Shown: in pieces, positions 29,705 to 39,250 of the stretch
Numbering within the stretch: the first letter of the stretch is position 1
Layout of the letters: every line of letters begins with the position of its first letter
Assembly: GCA_030649835.1 (NCBI GenBank)
Contig: JAUSES010000068.1
Span: forward strand, 1 to 48,924
Origin: a bacterium
Lineage (GTDB): Bacteria; Patescibacteriota; Minisyncoccia; Phycocordibacterales; UBA1550
Direction: 5' to 3'
Length of the DNA stretch: 48,924 bases
The notes under the pieces: generated by a model
What the model was told of the DNA's origin: nothing
The model's database searches: none
What the model saw: only the letters and a program-made list of their open reading frames with translations
Position numbers and translations under genes: made by a program

Positions 29705-30280
29705 ATGGCAATTATTGATTACAATGAAATTAAACCTGGGAAATGTATTGTTCTGAAGGGCGAACCATTTATTGTTATGTCCTCTCATGTGGCACAGAAG
29801 CAGAAGCGTCGCCCTACCAACCAAACAAAGCTCAAGCACCTCATTACAGGTCGTGTTGTGGAGGAGACATTTCAGCAGTCAGACCGCGCAGAAGAGGCCG
29901 ATATTGAGTCGAAGGAGATTAAGTATCTTTACTCGGGTAAAGGTGAGTCGTGGTTCTGTTCTATAAAAGACCCGTCAGACCGCTTCTCTCTCAAAACGGA
30001 AGTTTTGGATGGGAAGGAAGGATTTTTGAAGCCAAATACAAACGTTACCGCAATGCTTTTTGACGAGAAAGTGATTAGTGTGCGTCTCCCTATTAAGGTG
30101 GAGCTTTTGGTAAAAGAAGCGCCTCCAGCAGTCCGCGGGAATACGGTGTCGGGTGGTTCAAACAATGTAACCCTTGAAACTGGCGCGACTATAAATGTAC
30201 CTATGTTTATTCACGAAGGAGACTTGATTCGTATTAACACAGAGACTGGAGAATACTCCGAGCGAGTGGACAAGAAATAG
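29705..30280 (+). CDS. efp: Elongation factor P
   Basis: 'NEIKPGKCIVLKGEPFIV', C-terminal 'VTLETGATINVPMFIHEGDLIRINTETGEYSERV'. Confidence 0.95.
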   Translation: MAIIDYNEIKPGKCIVLKGEPFIVMSSHVAQKQKRRPTNQTKLKHLITGRVVEETFQQSDRAEEADIESKEIKYLYSGKGESWFCSIKDPSDRFSLKTEVLDGKEGFLKPNTNVTAMLFDEKVISVRLPIKVELLVKEAPPAVRGNTVSGGSNNVTLETGATINVPMFIHEGDLIRINTETGEYSERVDKK

Positions 30281-30284
30281 TTTC

Positions 30285-30418
30285 GGGAACGTGGGGAACA
30301 TTTGGGACAAGGGGAACAAAAAAACAAATGCAACAAAACGCCCAGTCGCGTAGCGACTGGGCGTTTTGTCTTTAGGTTCCCCACGTTCCCCCTGTTCTTC
30401 CTGTCCCGATGGTTCCCC
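30285..30418. repeat. G/C-rich repeat module around a terminator hairpin
   Basis: gggaacgtggggaacatttgggacaaggggaac ... acaaaacgcccagtcgcgtagcgactgggcgttttgt ... gttccccacgttccccctgttcttcctgtcccgatggttcccc. Confidence 0.8.
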
Positions 30419-30422
30419 TATT

Positions 30423-30635
30423 TTACTTCGATACGAATGGCAAAAGTGCCATAAATCGTGAGCGCTTTATGGCCTGTGAAAGCTGACGCTGATGCTTTGC
30501 GCATACGCCATTTCGTCTTCCTGCGGTCATGCGTGCGTGCGGAGTAAGAAACTTTTTCAAGATATCAATATCTTTATAGTCGATTTGCTTTACATTGTTT
30601 GTCGTAAAGTAACATTGTGTGTTTGTTTTCATCAT
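30423..30635 (-). CDS. rpsR: 30S ribosomal protein S18
   Basis: 'IDYKDIDILKKFLTPHARMTAGRRNGVCAKHQRQLSQAIKRSRFMALLPFV'. Confidence 0.95.
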   Translation of the reverse strand: MMKTNTQCYFTTNNVKQIDYKDIDILKKFLTPHARMTAGRRNGVCAKHQRQLSQAIKRSRFMALLPFVSK

Positions 30636-30667
30636 AATAAGTTTAGTGTTTTAATTTTTTTGAACTT

Positions 30668-30780
30668 AGGCAGTTGAGTACAGTACGAGGCGACAGTGAT
30701 GGTTTCGACCGAGCTGTATAGTAATACTGCGAGCGAAAAACCAGTGCTGTCAACGAAGTAATGTGCCGACTGCGTATGTT
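30668..30780. repeat. Long imperfect hairpin between ssb and rpsR
   Basis: Arms cagttgagtacagtacgaggcgacagtgatggttt and aaaaaccagtgctgtcaacgaagtaatgtgccgactg. Confidence 0.55.
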
Positions 30781-30784
30781 CAAA

Positions 30785-31249
30785 TTAGAAAGGGATATCG
30801 TCGGGGTTAATATCTTCCTGCGGATACTCAATAGTCTCAAGTGGTTCGGGCGCCTGTGCGCCTTTTGCTGGTGCTCCAGATGCGGGTGAATAGCTTCCAG
30901 AAGATGCTGTCGCGCCTCCTGCGCGTGGACCAAACTGCATCGTGTCGGCGACTACCTCCATGCGATATTTTTTACCACCTGAAGTAGCATCATCCCAACT
31001 TCTTGTTTGCATGCGTCCCTCTACATAGACACCGCTTCCCTTTTTAAGATACTGCGCTGCAAGCTCAGCAAGTTTTCCGTACATCACTATGTTGTGATAG
31101 TCCACACTTTCCTGCTTGCTACCCGCTTTGTCTTTCCAGACACGATTGGTCGCAAGACTAAAGCTCGCCACTTGCTGTCCAGAAGGAATCGCGCGCATTT
31201 CTGGGTCGCGAGTCAAGTTCCCATACACCATTGCTTTGTTGATATACAT
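30785..31249 (-). CDS. ssb: Single-stranded DNA-binding protein
   Basis: 'MYINKAMVYGNLTRDPEMRAIPSGQQVASFSLATNRVWKD', acidic tail 'EDINPDDIPF'. Confidence 0.95.
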   Translation of the reverse strand: MYINKAMVYGNLTRDPEMRAIPSGQQVASFSLATNRVWKDKAGSKQESVDYHNIVMYGKLAELAAQYLKKGSGVYVEGRMQTRSWDDATSGGKKYRMEVVADTMQFGPRAGGATASSGSYSPASGAPAKGAQAPEPLETIEYPQEDINPDDIPF

Positions 31250-31400
31250 CGATTTTTTGTGGTTACTTATAATAAGAAGTCAATTTAATTTTTAATGCTA
31301 AATTTTTAATTTTTAAATAATGTTTTAATTCTTTAATTTTAAAATTAAGAAATTAAAATTTATTTAGAAATTTGAAATTAAACATTTGAAATTCTTATCC

Positions 31401-31883
31401 TTATGCTACCAATTCTTCAATGACCTTGTCCAGTGCTTCATCAGAGGTAGCCTCTTCAAGAATAGCTTCTTCGTTCACCGCAACTTCTGGTTCCAATTCG
31501 AGCTCCTTTACCTTTGCTCCGGTAAATTTCTTTGCAATAAATGTATTCTCGCGAATAGTTTTTACCACCATATAGCGAAGAACGTTTTCGTCTTTCTTAA
31601 GTGCCTCTTCTAATTCTGCGATCCCTGAGGGAGTTCCTTCAAACTTAATCCATCCGAAATAAGCTTCGTCAAAACGCTTATTCTTGTGGTCGATTGTTTT
31701 TACAATCTGATAGGCGAGGTCGATGAATACGGGTAGTTCCTCGGCAATTATTTCCTTGGAAATCCGTTCAATCATACCACGCACGGCTCCCGACGCTTCA
31801 GGGATTTGCTCCGATGAAAGCGTTGGAACGAGATGGTAGCCTAGCTCATATACGCGAGGCTCCGTGTGTTCATTATGATCCAT
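31401..31883 (-). CDS. rpsF: 30S ribosomal protein S6
   Basis: 'YELGYHLVPTLSSEQ', 'AYFGWIKFEG...ALKKDENVLRYMVVKT'; operon with ssb and rpsR. Confidence 0.9.
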   Translation of the reverse strand: MDHNEHTEPRVYELGYHLVPTLSSEQIPEASGAVRGMIERISKEIIAEELPVFIDLAYQIVKTIDHKNKRFDEAYFGWIKFEGTPSGIAELEEALKKDENVLRYMVVKTIRENTFIAKKFTGAKVKELELEPEVAVNEEAILEEATSDEALDKVIEELVA

Positions 31884-31935
31884 ATTTTCAATTAAATCTG
31901 CCCTTAAGCAGACCCTTTGGGGTTCCCCCCGTTAA

Positions 31936-32046
31936 CCTGATAAAAGCAGCTTCGCTCTTATATAAGCTCCTCGGCTCTGAAATACAAAAAAGAGTTTTTG
32001 TATTTCCCTCGCTCTACGTCGCTTATAACTCTCGTATACTACCAGA
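31936..32046. repeat. Long imperfect hairpin upstream of rpsF
   Basis: ctgataaaagcagcttcgctcttatataagc...gaaatacaaaaa / tttttgtatttc...gcttataactctcgtatactaccag. Confidence 0.6.
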
Positions 32047-32083
32047 GGGGTGGCCATAAGTCAAAAAACCCGGAAATATAAAA

Positions 32084-32112
32084 CACCCCCGAAAAAATCT
32101 CGGGGGTGTAAA
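32084..32112 (-). terminator. Intrinsic terminator of the M23 gene
   Basis: acacccccgaaaaaatctcgggggtgt; minus strand followed by TTTTATATTT. Confidence 0.7.
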
Positions 32113-32152
32113 CTGAAACTTAAAGAACTAATTTTTTATGAACACTGAGATA

Positions 32153-32797
32153 CTACTGACACGACAATGACGGATATGCTGGTGCATTGGTACCGTTTTG
32201 AGCGACCCAAAAGCTTCCCGTACTGCTCGTATTCCCCGGACCACCGAATAAATCTAGGCGGTCCGTGTGGGGACTTGCTGGGCTAACATACCTACTCGTC
32301 CATATTTCCATATGAAGATGGGTCCCTGTTGATGCCCCAGAATTTCCCATAAGGCCAACAGTCCCTCCACACAAGATAGACATTGGCCCAACTACTGTCC
32401 CCTTAAGCATGTGCGCGTAAATAGTAACCCTGCCACTTCCGTCGTTATGAAAGATCCTAACATGGTTTCCATAACCACCACCGCAAGTGCTGTATATTCC
32501 TTCATTATCATTACAACTGTTCAAGCCGTAGTACAAACTACCCCACGCTCCTGATCGAATATATGTCGGCGATATGTTGCCTAAAATATCCGTACCGTGA
32601 TGTTCGTCCTCGTTAAGGCGATTTGTTGAAGCGTCATAACGACGAGTAGACCCAGTACTGTGATTGTGATCATACCAACGTGAATACGTAGTGGGAGCAA
32701 AGTAGTCAAGTGGCCACCGATGAAGGGTTGCCGCTTCCGCAAAGAAACTTGTCCCAAATAAAACTAGTCCAGCCAGCATGGCTTTTTTCATTTTCAA
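32153..32797 (-). CDS. Secreted M23-family metallopeptidase
   Basis: Signal peptide; 'DEHHGTDILG', 'GNHVRIFHNDGSGRVTIYAHM', 'GTHLHMEIW'. Confidence 0.85.
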   Translation of the reverse strand: MKMKKAMLAGLVLFGTSFFAEAATLHRWPLDYFAPTTYSRWYDHNHSTGSTRRYDASTNRLNEDEHHGTDILGNISPTYIRSGAWGSLYYGLNSCNDNEGIYSTCGGGYGNHVRIFHNDGSGRVTIYAHMLKGTVVGPMSILCGGTVGLMGNSGASTGTHLHMEIWTSRYVSPASPHTDRLDLFGGPGNTSSTGSFWVAQNGTNAPAYPSLSCQ

Positions 32798-32821
32798 TCT
32801 CCTTTTAGTTTGTGAATTGCG

Positions 32822-33904
32822 TTACTTAATGGAAAAGAATTCCCAATATTTACCCTTAAATCCTTTAGTACGGTAAGCAATGATCTCGTCTTGTTTGAAC
32901 CAACGAAGATTTGTGCCATTCGGACCAACGAACTTTGCCGACACAGCATCTCCATCTTTGTTGAAATTGATAACACCGAGACCGTCCCCAGCCATAGAAA
33001 TCATTGCTGATCCATCCGAGGAGTGGATTATTGAATTTCTTTGCAGGAAAACAACTTGTCCTTTTTCGCTACGACTATCCAACTGCTTCACATCCCCACT
33101 TAAAAGATCAACAACCCATAAAGGCGTCTGAAATGGGGCTCCTTTATATTGATCGGAAACAAGACCTTGACCTCTTCCTGAATTGAAATACAATTTCCTC
33201 CCATCGGGAGAAAACGCGATAGGCTCGTAGTCGTCCTTTTCGACAGTTAAAATTGTTTCCTTTTGCGTTTCGATGTTATAAACAGCAATGCCTTGCATCA
33301 AATCTAATCCAGAACTCGCAAGTTTTACATAAGCAAGAAATTTACTATCCGGAGAAAATAAGGGAGCTGTACCATTACCATTTATTTTTTTAAGAAGTAC
33401 GCCGTCTTTGCTAAAAAGGCTAATCTCAAAACTATCAAGAGTAGATATTGCTACTAGCTTTCCTGATGGAGAAATTGATGCCCAATTCACTACATCATTA
33501 GAAAATTTACGCGATGTTCCTGACACAACATCAGTAATCCATAGCTCTGAACCGCCGGCTTCTCCTATCATTCTTGAATTTTTCCCAAAGAGGACAGTAT
33601 CTCCCTGCGTGCCGAAGATATAATCCGCGTCATCTGCAATTTTCCTTCGTGAAGATTTTTCATTGAGGTCGTTGGGACGAGAAACATAGATCGCCTTGTC
33701 ATCGTCAAGATATGCAGATTCCTCAGCTTGAATACCCTGCATAGATGTCAAGAGTGCTGATATATCATCAGAAAGATTTTCTCCTCCAAATTTCATATTC
33801 TGCAAGTCTTGCTTCCAAATAGGAATGTCTTGATTTTGCGCCACCGCAAATGCGGAAAGTCCAGCAAGTGTAATGCCAAACAGAATTAACAGTTTTGTTT
33901 TCAT
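32822..33904 (-). CDS. Secreted TolB/WD40-like beta-propeller protein
   Basis: Start set to MKTKLLILFG; 'ISPSGKLVAISTLD', 'FSPDSKFLAYVKLA', 'FSPDGRKLYFNSG' repeats. Confidence 0.8.
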   Translation of the reverse strand: MKTKLLILFGITLAGLSAFAVAQNQDIPIWKQDLQNMKFGGENLSDDISALLTSMQGIQAEESAYLDDDKAIYVSRPNDLNEKSSRRKIADDADYIFGTQGDTVLFGKNSRMIGEAGGSELWITDVVSGTSRKFSNDVVNWASISPSGKLVAISTLDSFEISLFSKDGVLLKKINGNGTAPLFSPDSKFLAYVKLASSGLDLMQGIAVYNIETQKETILTVEKDDYEPIAFSPDGRKLYFNSGRGQGLVSDQYKGAPFQTPLWVVDLLSGDVKQLDSRSEKGQVVFLQRNSIIHSSDGSAMISMAGDGLGVINFNKDGDAVSAKFVGPNGTNLRWFKQDEIIAYRTKGFKGKYWEFFSIK

Positions 33905-34082
33905 TGTGAGATTCCTCATATATGATTAGTGAGACAGATTGAGTTTGAGTGTAACATATTTGTTTTAAAGAACTATGATAAATTCATTTATATCCTCCTT
34001 GAGTAAGTTGGATGTGCGAAATGCAACATCCGTGGCGAGTCTATCATGTTTACACGGGGGGGGTCAAGCTAAGAGTTTAAAA

Positions 34083-34949
34083 TTAAATATTAAAAACTCT
34101 CAGAGCGTTTTGGACAAGTATTGCGCGGACGGTTTCGAAATCCTCGGAGCGGATTTCGGCTATTTTTTTAACGATTTCTTCCACGTAGATTGGTTCGTTT
34201 CTTTTTCCGCGATACGGTATGGGAGTAACGTAGGGACAGTCAGTTTCGGACATTATTTTATCCAAGGGAGCGAGACGTACAACCTCATCGTACTCGTGAG
34301 AAAATGTAATGACACCCGTGAATGAAATGGTAAAACCAAGAAAAAAATATTCGCGTGCGATGTCTATCGTTTGTGAGAAAAAATGCACATTACCACGAAG
34401 CCTCTCCCCCCGCCTGCCATCGCCCGACTGATCCCTTTGAGCGATAGGCAGTGGCGGGCAGGCCGCCATATTTTTCTTTGTTTTTAAAATATCTAGTACA
34501 TCTCGGTGGGCGTCTGCGAGTTTTTTGTCGCTGTCGCGCACATGGAGCATGAGGGGTAGATTTTGCGCAAGCGCAAAATCTATCTGTGTTTCAAAAAGCT
34601 CTCGCTGGCGCTCTTTTTCTGCCTCAATATCCGGAACATCCACAAGTCGTGAATAGTCTAGCCCGCACTCACCTATCGCTACCACACGAGGGCTCTCTGC
34701 AAGCTCCGCAAAAAGCTCCTCGCTAAATTTTTCATCTCTGTCATCAATCGGGTGCACACCGATAGTTGCATACACACCGCTTTCTGAAGGCCCAGCCATC
34801 GCAACACAATCCTGTGAGCTTTTATAATCCGTGCCCACCATAATCGCAGATGTCCCCGTCTCGCGCATGCGCGCAAGCACTTCGTTTCGGTCTTCGTCAA
34901 AACGTGCGTCATTTACGTGCGCATGGATATCAAAAAAATTAGGCATCAT
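34083..34949 (-). CDS. tatD: TatD family hydrolase
   Basis: 'FFDIHAHVNDARFDEDR', 'ATIGVHPID', 'VAIGECGLDYSR', 'MSETDCPYVTP'. Confidence 0.92.
   Translation of the reverse strand: MMPNFFDIHAHVNDARFDEDRNEVLARMRETGTSAIMVGTDYKSSQDCVAMAGPSESGVYATIGVHPIDDRDEKFSEELFAELAESPRVVAIGECGLDYSRLVDVPDIEAEKERQRELFETQIDFALAQNLPLMLHVRDSDKKLADAHRDVLDILKTKKNMAACPPLPIAQRDQSGDGRRGERLRGNVHFFSQTIDIAREYFFLGFTISFTGVITFSHEYDEVVRLAPLDKIMSETDCPYVTPIPYRGKRNEPIYVEEIVKKIAEIRSEDFETVRAILVQNALRVFNI
34405..34468. repeat. In-frame palindromic insertion in the TatD gene
   Basis: ccccgcctgccatcgcccgac...gagcgataggcagtggcgggcagg encodes 'AACPPLPIAQRDQSGDGRRGERL'. Confidence 0.6.
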
Positions 34950-36517
34950 TAGTCTTTGCGCATAAATAATGGTTCGGCGAGGGTTTTTGTATTAAAAACT
35001 ATTTCATCACCATTCGTAGCCGTAGCTCCAACAAGTAGCGAGATCCTCTTTGCGGTATCGGGCATCATTGGGTCAAGCATTTCACTTATCTCTCGAAGTC
35101 CGTACAAAAGCCCCCAGATAATATTCTCCGTAGAATCTTTATCAGTCTTTACGAGTTTAAACGGTTCATAGTCTGCGATAAATTGATCTAGATAGCCGAT
35201 GAGCTCCCACGCAACATCGGCAGCTCTGTTTACTTCATTGGCTGACATATGCTTGTGGTATCGTGGAAGAATGTCGTTGGTAACAAGGTACGGAATATTT
35301 ACGCCCTCTATGTTGCCGAAAGTTTCTACCGCAACAATTTTTGTGCGCACTGGCGGAACGCGCATAGAATCCCCCGATACAACCCCTCCAAAATATTGCT
35401 CAGCCATTTTGAGTGTGCGGGAAACAAGGTTCCCTAATCCGTTTGCAAGATTTGCATTATATACTTCTTTAAACTTTTCATTGGTTAAATCCCCGTCCTC
35501 TGTAGGAGAAATCTCTCTCGTAAAATAATAACGAAATGCGTCGGTACCATACTCATCAAGAAAATCCTCTGTGCTCAAAATATTACCAATTGATTTCGAC
35601 ATTTTTCTACCACCAGAGGTAACAAACCCGTGTACAAAAAGCTCGTGTGGAAGGGGAAGGTTTGCAGAGAGAAGAATCGCAGGCCAAAGGAGCGCGTGAA
35701 ATCGAACTATATCCTTCCCTACAACCTGTATGTCTGCCGGCCAAAATGTTTTAAAATTCTCTTCATTACTACTTCCGTATCCTAGTGCTGAAATATAATT
35801 TGAGAGCGCGTCGCACCACACATACATAAGCTGAGCGGGGTCGTTTGGCACTGGTATCCCCCAGGGTATTGCGCGCTCAGGGCGAGAAATGCTCACATCT
35901 CCTAAATCAGTCTCTCCCCCGAGTGATGAAATCAGTGAAATTATCTCATTTGCACGTGAACGTGGGGTGATTTTAAATTCACCACTTTCAAGTAGACGTT
36001 TTATCTCTGTTCCATATTTTGAAAGCCTAAAAAAATAGTTTTCTTCTTCAATATATTCTGGCACCGTGTCGTGGTGCATACATTTTCCATTTACCAATTC
36101 TTTTTCTGTTATAAATGCTTCACAGCCAACACAATAGAGCCCTTTATATACACCTTTGTAAATATCACCTGCTTCTTCTAGTGCAAGCCAGAGCTTTTGT
36201 GCGCCCGGCCAATGCTGTTCCTGGTCTGAGGTACGAATAAATACGTCGTTTGTAACGGAAAGTCTCTGTAAAAGATTCTTGAATTTTTCTACATTAGTAT
36301 TCACAAACGCCTGAGGGCTTAACCCTTCGTTTTGTGCAGCGCGGACGATTTTATCTCCATGTTCATCGGAACCAGTGAGAAAAAAAGTTTTGTCGCCAAT
36401 ACTTCTATGATATCGCGCAAGGATATCTGCAAATACAAAGGCATACGCATGCCCCACATGAAGATGGGCATTCATATACGGAAGTGCGGTCGTAATGTAA
36501 AATTTTTTCTCGCTCAT
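34949..36517 (-). CDS. metG: Methionyl-tRNA synthetase
   Basis: Start set to MSEKKFYITTALPYMNAHLHVGHAYAFV; 'KMSKSIGN'. The ORF track extends upstream to 36550. Confidence 0.96.
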   Translation of the reverse strand: MSEKKFYITTALPYMNAHLHVGHAYAFVFADILARYHRSIGDKTFFLTGSDEHGDKIVRAAQNEGLSPQAFVNTNVEKFKNLLQRLSVTNDVFIRTSDQEQHWPGAQKLWLALEEAGDIYKGVYKGLYCVGCEAFITEKELVNGKCMHHDTVPEYIEEENYFFRLSKYGTEIKRLLESGEFKITPRSRANEIISLISSLGGETDLGDVSISRPERAIPWGIPVPNDPAQLMYVWCDALSNYISALGYGSSNEENFKTFWPADIQVVGKDIVRFHALLWPAILLSANLPLPHELFVHGFVTSGGRKMSKSIGNILSTEDFLDEYGTDAFRYYFTREISPTEDGDLTNEKFKEVYNANLANGLGNLVSRTLKMAEQYFGGVVSGDSMRVPPVRTKIVAVETFGNIEGVNIPYLVTNDILPRYHKHMSANEVNRAADVAWELIGYLDQFIADYEPFKLVKTDKDSTENIIWGLLYGLREISEMLDPMMPDTAKRISLLVGATATNGDEIVFNTKTLAEPLFMRKD

Positions 36518-36637
36518 CCCGATGGAAATTTGGTTATTTGATTCAGTCATTGTTATTATTTGTTTCCCTTGTTGCCAGTCTTTATTTGTGTAATATACAG
36601 AGAAATTTCTGACGGGACAAGTATTCTTAAGTATTTT

Positions 36638-37708
36638 TTAAACAATCATACCTTTTTTTCGTTCTATGTCCTCTACGAGCTCCATAATGGCCGCCGCAAC
36701 GGGAACAGAAATAAGAATTCCCAAAAATCCGCCGAGTTTTGCACCGATAATAAGAGCAAGGATTACAAGAATAGGCGGAACCCCTACAACCTTTCGTACC
36801 ACGAGTGGATAGATAAGGTGGCTCTCAAACTGCTGAACAAGGAGGTAGTATCCTGCAACAAAGGCTGCAAGAGTCGGACCTCCAACAGTAAAAGCAATGA
36901 TGACTCCCGGAATCGCGGAGAGGATTGGCCCAAACACCGGTATAATTTCTAGCACTCCTGCAAGGAGGGCTAGGGACATCGCATATGGCACTCCCAAAAT
37001 GGTAAGCCCCAAATATACCAGAACAAAAATAAGCACACCGAGCAAGAGTTGTCCTTGCATCCATTTGCCAATTTTTGCCTTTGATCGTTCCCAAAGATTT
37101 ATTGCATACTCTTCACTGTCAAACGGCATAATAATTCTTAAAAAATTTTCAATGCCCCGCTCTTGCATCGCAAAATAAAACGAGAGAACGACAATGAGCA
37201 CGAAACTAAACATCCCTCCAAAAACTGCCCCCGCTGCTCCAAAGACGTTTTCCGAGGCAGATCCAACACCGATAATTTTACCAAACAATTCCTCAAACGC
37301 TGGGTTTACAGAAGTTACTCCTGATTTACTATTACTCCAAAATGCATTCGTTAAAATTCCCTTGTCTCCCAAAATATTTTTGTCGATGGACTCCATCATA
37401 CTTGGAAGTTTCTGGGTAATTTCTGAGGCCTCGTCTATTATTGGTGGGACAAACGCAACGATAATAGAAAAAAACAACCCAGCAATAGCAACATACATCA
37501 TAAGCACTGCGGGGATGCGATGAATCCGAAGCTTTGAAAAAAACTTTATTCCCGGCTCTATAGAGGACGCAAGAATGACCGAAGTGACAATAACCATCAC
37601 GAGGTCGCGCAAAATCCAAAGCACCCACGCGCCCACAACAATCGCGAGACACTTTACAATAGTGCCCGCGGTGATGGAAATAACGGTGTCGTTTTGAGGA
37701 GGTTTCAT
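36638..37708 (-). CDS. AI-2E family transporter (permease)
   Basis: 356 aa, multi-TM; 'GVLEIIPVFGPILSAIPGVIIAF', 'LVVRKVVGVPPILVILALIIGAKLGGFLGILISVPVAA'. Confidence 0.9.
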   Translation of the reverse strand: MKPPQNDTVISITAGTIVKCLAIVVGAWVLWILRDLVMVIVTSVILASSIEPGIKFFSKLRIHRIPAVLMMYVAIAGLFFSIIVAFVPPIIDEASEITQKLPSMMESIDKNILGDKGILTNAFWSNSKSGVTSVNPAFEELFGKIIGVGSASENVFGAAGAVFGGMFSFVLIVVLSFYFAMQERGIENFLRIIMPFDSEEYAINLWERSKAKIGKWMQGQLLLGVLIFVLVYLGLTILGVPYAMSLALLAGVLEIIPVFGPILSAIPGVIIAFTVGGPTLAAFVAGYYLLVQQFESHLIYPLVVRKVVGVPPILVILALIIGAKLGGFLGILISVPVAAAIMELVEDIERKKGMIV

Positions 37709-37746
37709 AAAGACATAATACCATAAAATAGGTAACTGCCAATCTC

Positions 37747-37812
37747 TAGTTGCAAAAACCCCCTCCGCGCAATAAACAGCTATAGCTGTTTATTGCGCGG
37801 AGGGGGATTTTT
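37747..37812 (-). terminator. Very long perfect-stem hairpin/terminator
   Basis: ccccctccgcgcaataaacagc-tata-gctgtttattgcgcggaggggg flanked by aaaaa/ttttt. Confidence 0.75.
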
Positions 37813-37819
37813 ATGACAA

Positions 37820-39088
37820 TTAAAATTTAAGAAGGGATTTGAGTGCCTTCTCATCATTGGCTGGTCCAATGAGCGCTAGGTTTAAATTTTTCTCTACAAA
37901 GATTTTGCGTGCCATATTGCGAATTTCTTCCGCAGTTACAGAACGGATAATCTTCTCGCGCTCTTTTGGCGTGCGAATTTCACGACGCATTATTTCCTGC
38001 ATGCCATAATATTCCGCAAGGTCGTCAGAGGACTCAAGCCCGAGATACGTCCTTCCAATTAAATGTTCTTTTACTTTGGAAATTTCATCTTCAGGGACAA
38101 GGCTATTTTTCACACTATCAAGCTCTACCATTACAGCTCGCAAAACTTCTTCCAAGCGGTCATTTGCTACACCTGCCGATACCGCAAAGTATCCGCTGTC
38201 TGTTGAAGTACTATTCCCAGCGTTCACATAATACCCCACTCCCATCTCACCTCTTATTTTTCTAAAAAGTCGTGATGACATTCCGCTCCCGAGAACTCCG
38301 CCGAGCACCGAAAGAATTGGGTTGCGCTTATCATACACAGGAAAGGTACGGACGCCGAGAATAAAATGTGTTTGGTCTGTTTCTTTGTGTTTGAGAGCAA
38401 CCTGCGGTGCTGACTGCGTGTCGCGCGTTTTTTTCTTGCCACCTTTTTTATTTTCAGCGATACCTTTAAACTTTTTTGAAATTTCTTTAAATGCAACACT
38501 TGCATCAACGTTGCCCGACACAATAACTGTTGTCGCGCCTGCGACATAATGCGCTTTGCGATAGGCGACGAAGTCCTTCCTCGACATGCCTCTCACGACA
38601 TCGCGCTCACCCGTAATAGCCCACCCTGCCGGCTGATCACCGTATAGTAAATCCATCCACACTTCATGTACTTTTTGCATTGGCATGTCGTCGTACATAT
38701 TTATCTCGTCCACAATCACGCCCTTTTCTTTTTGAATTTCATCTTCTTTGAGAAGCGGGTTTATGTAGAGGTCTGAAATAATATCAATAAGTTTAGGAAA
38801 GTCTCCCGCTTTGCCCTTTGCATAGTATCCAGTGTATTCCTGCCCCGTAAATGCGTTGAATTCGCACCCGAGAGTATCAAGCTCCTTAGAGAGGTCACTC
38901 GTGTTGGGGCGCGTGGTCGTACCCTTGAAACACATGTGCTCAAGAAAATGCGAGATGCCGTTTTTCTCTTTTGATTCATACTTTGAGCCAGCTTCTACGA
39001 GAACGAGTACCGTAACAGTAGGATTATCCACCATCGGCACCGCAATCATTCGGAGTCCATTGGGCAATACCTTTTTCTTGAATTTCAT
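37820..39088 (-). CDS. M16 family zinc peptidase
   Basis: 'NGISHFLEHMCFKGTTTRP' (HxxEH), processing-peptidase-like length. Confidence 0.94.
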   Translation of the reverse strand: MKFKKKVLPNGLRMIAVPMVDNPTVTVLVLVEAGSKYESKEKNGISHFLEHMCFKGTTTRPNTSDLSKELDTLGCEFNAFTGQEYTGYYAKGKAGDFPKLIDIISDLYINPLLKEDEIQKEKGVIVDEINMYDDMPMQKVHEVWMDLLYGDQPAGWAITGERDVVRGMSRKDFVAYRKAHYVAGATTVIVSGNVDASVAFKEISKKFKGIAENKKGGKKKTRDTQSAPQVALKHKETDQTHFILGVRTFPVYDKRNPILSVLGGVLGSGMSSRLFRKIRGEMGVGYYVNAGNSTSTDSGYFAVSAGVANDRLEEVLRAVMVELDSVKNSLVPEDEISKVKEHLIGRTYLGLESSDDLAEYYGMQEIMRREIRTPKEREKIIRSVTAEEIRNMARKIFVEKNLNLALIGPANDEKALKSLLKF

Positions 39089-39222
39089 CCCGTTAGAAGT
39101 TTATTTATTAAAAATTGATTCCGTTATTACTACTTTCGTTAGTAGATTATACCACACTTTAACTAAATTTAAGAGAAACTTCTAACGGAACAAGTCCCTC
39201 AATGTAGCACAGACCAAACACA

Positions 39223-39250
39223 AGCAAAAACCCCTCCTTTAAAAGGAGGG
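39223..39250 (-). terminator. Intrinsic terminator
   Basis: aaaaacccctcctttaaaaggaggggctc. Confidence 0.65.

Noticed and set aside
31275-31395. AT-rich ssb-rpsF spacer considered as an origin-like or regulatory region
   Set aside because: Only low-complexity A/T runs; no DnaA-box-like repeats seen.
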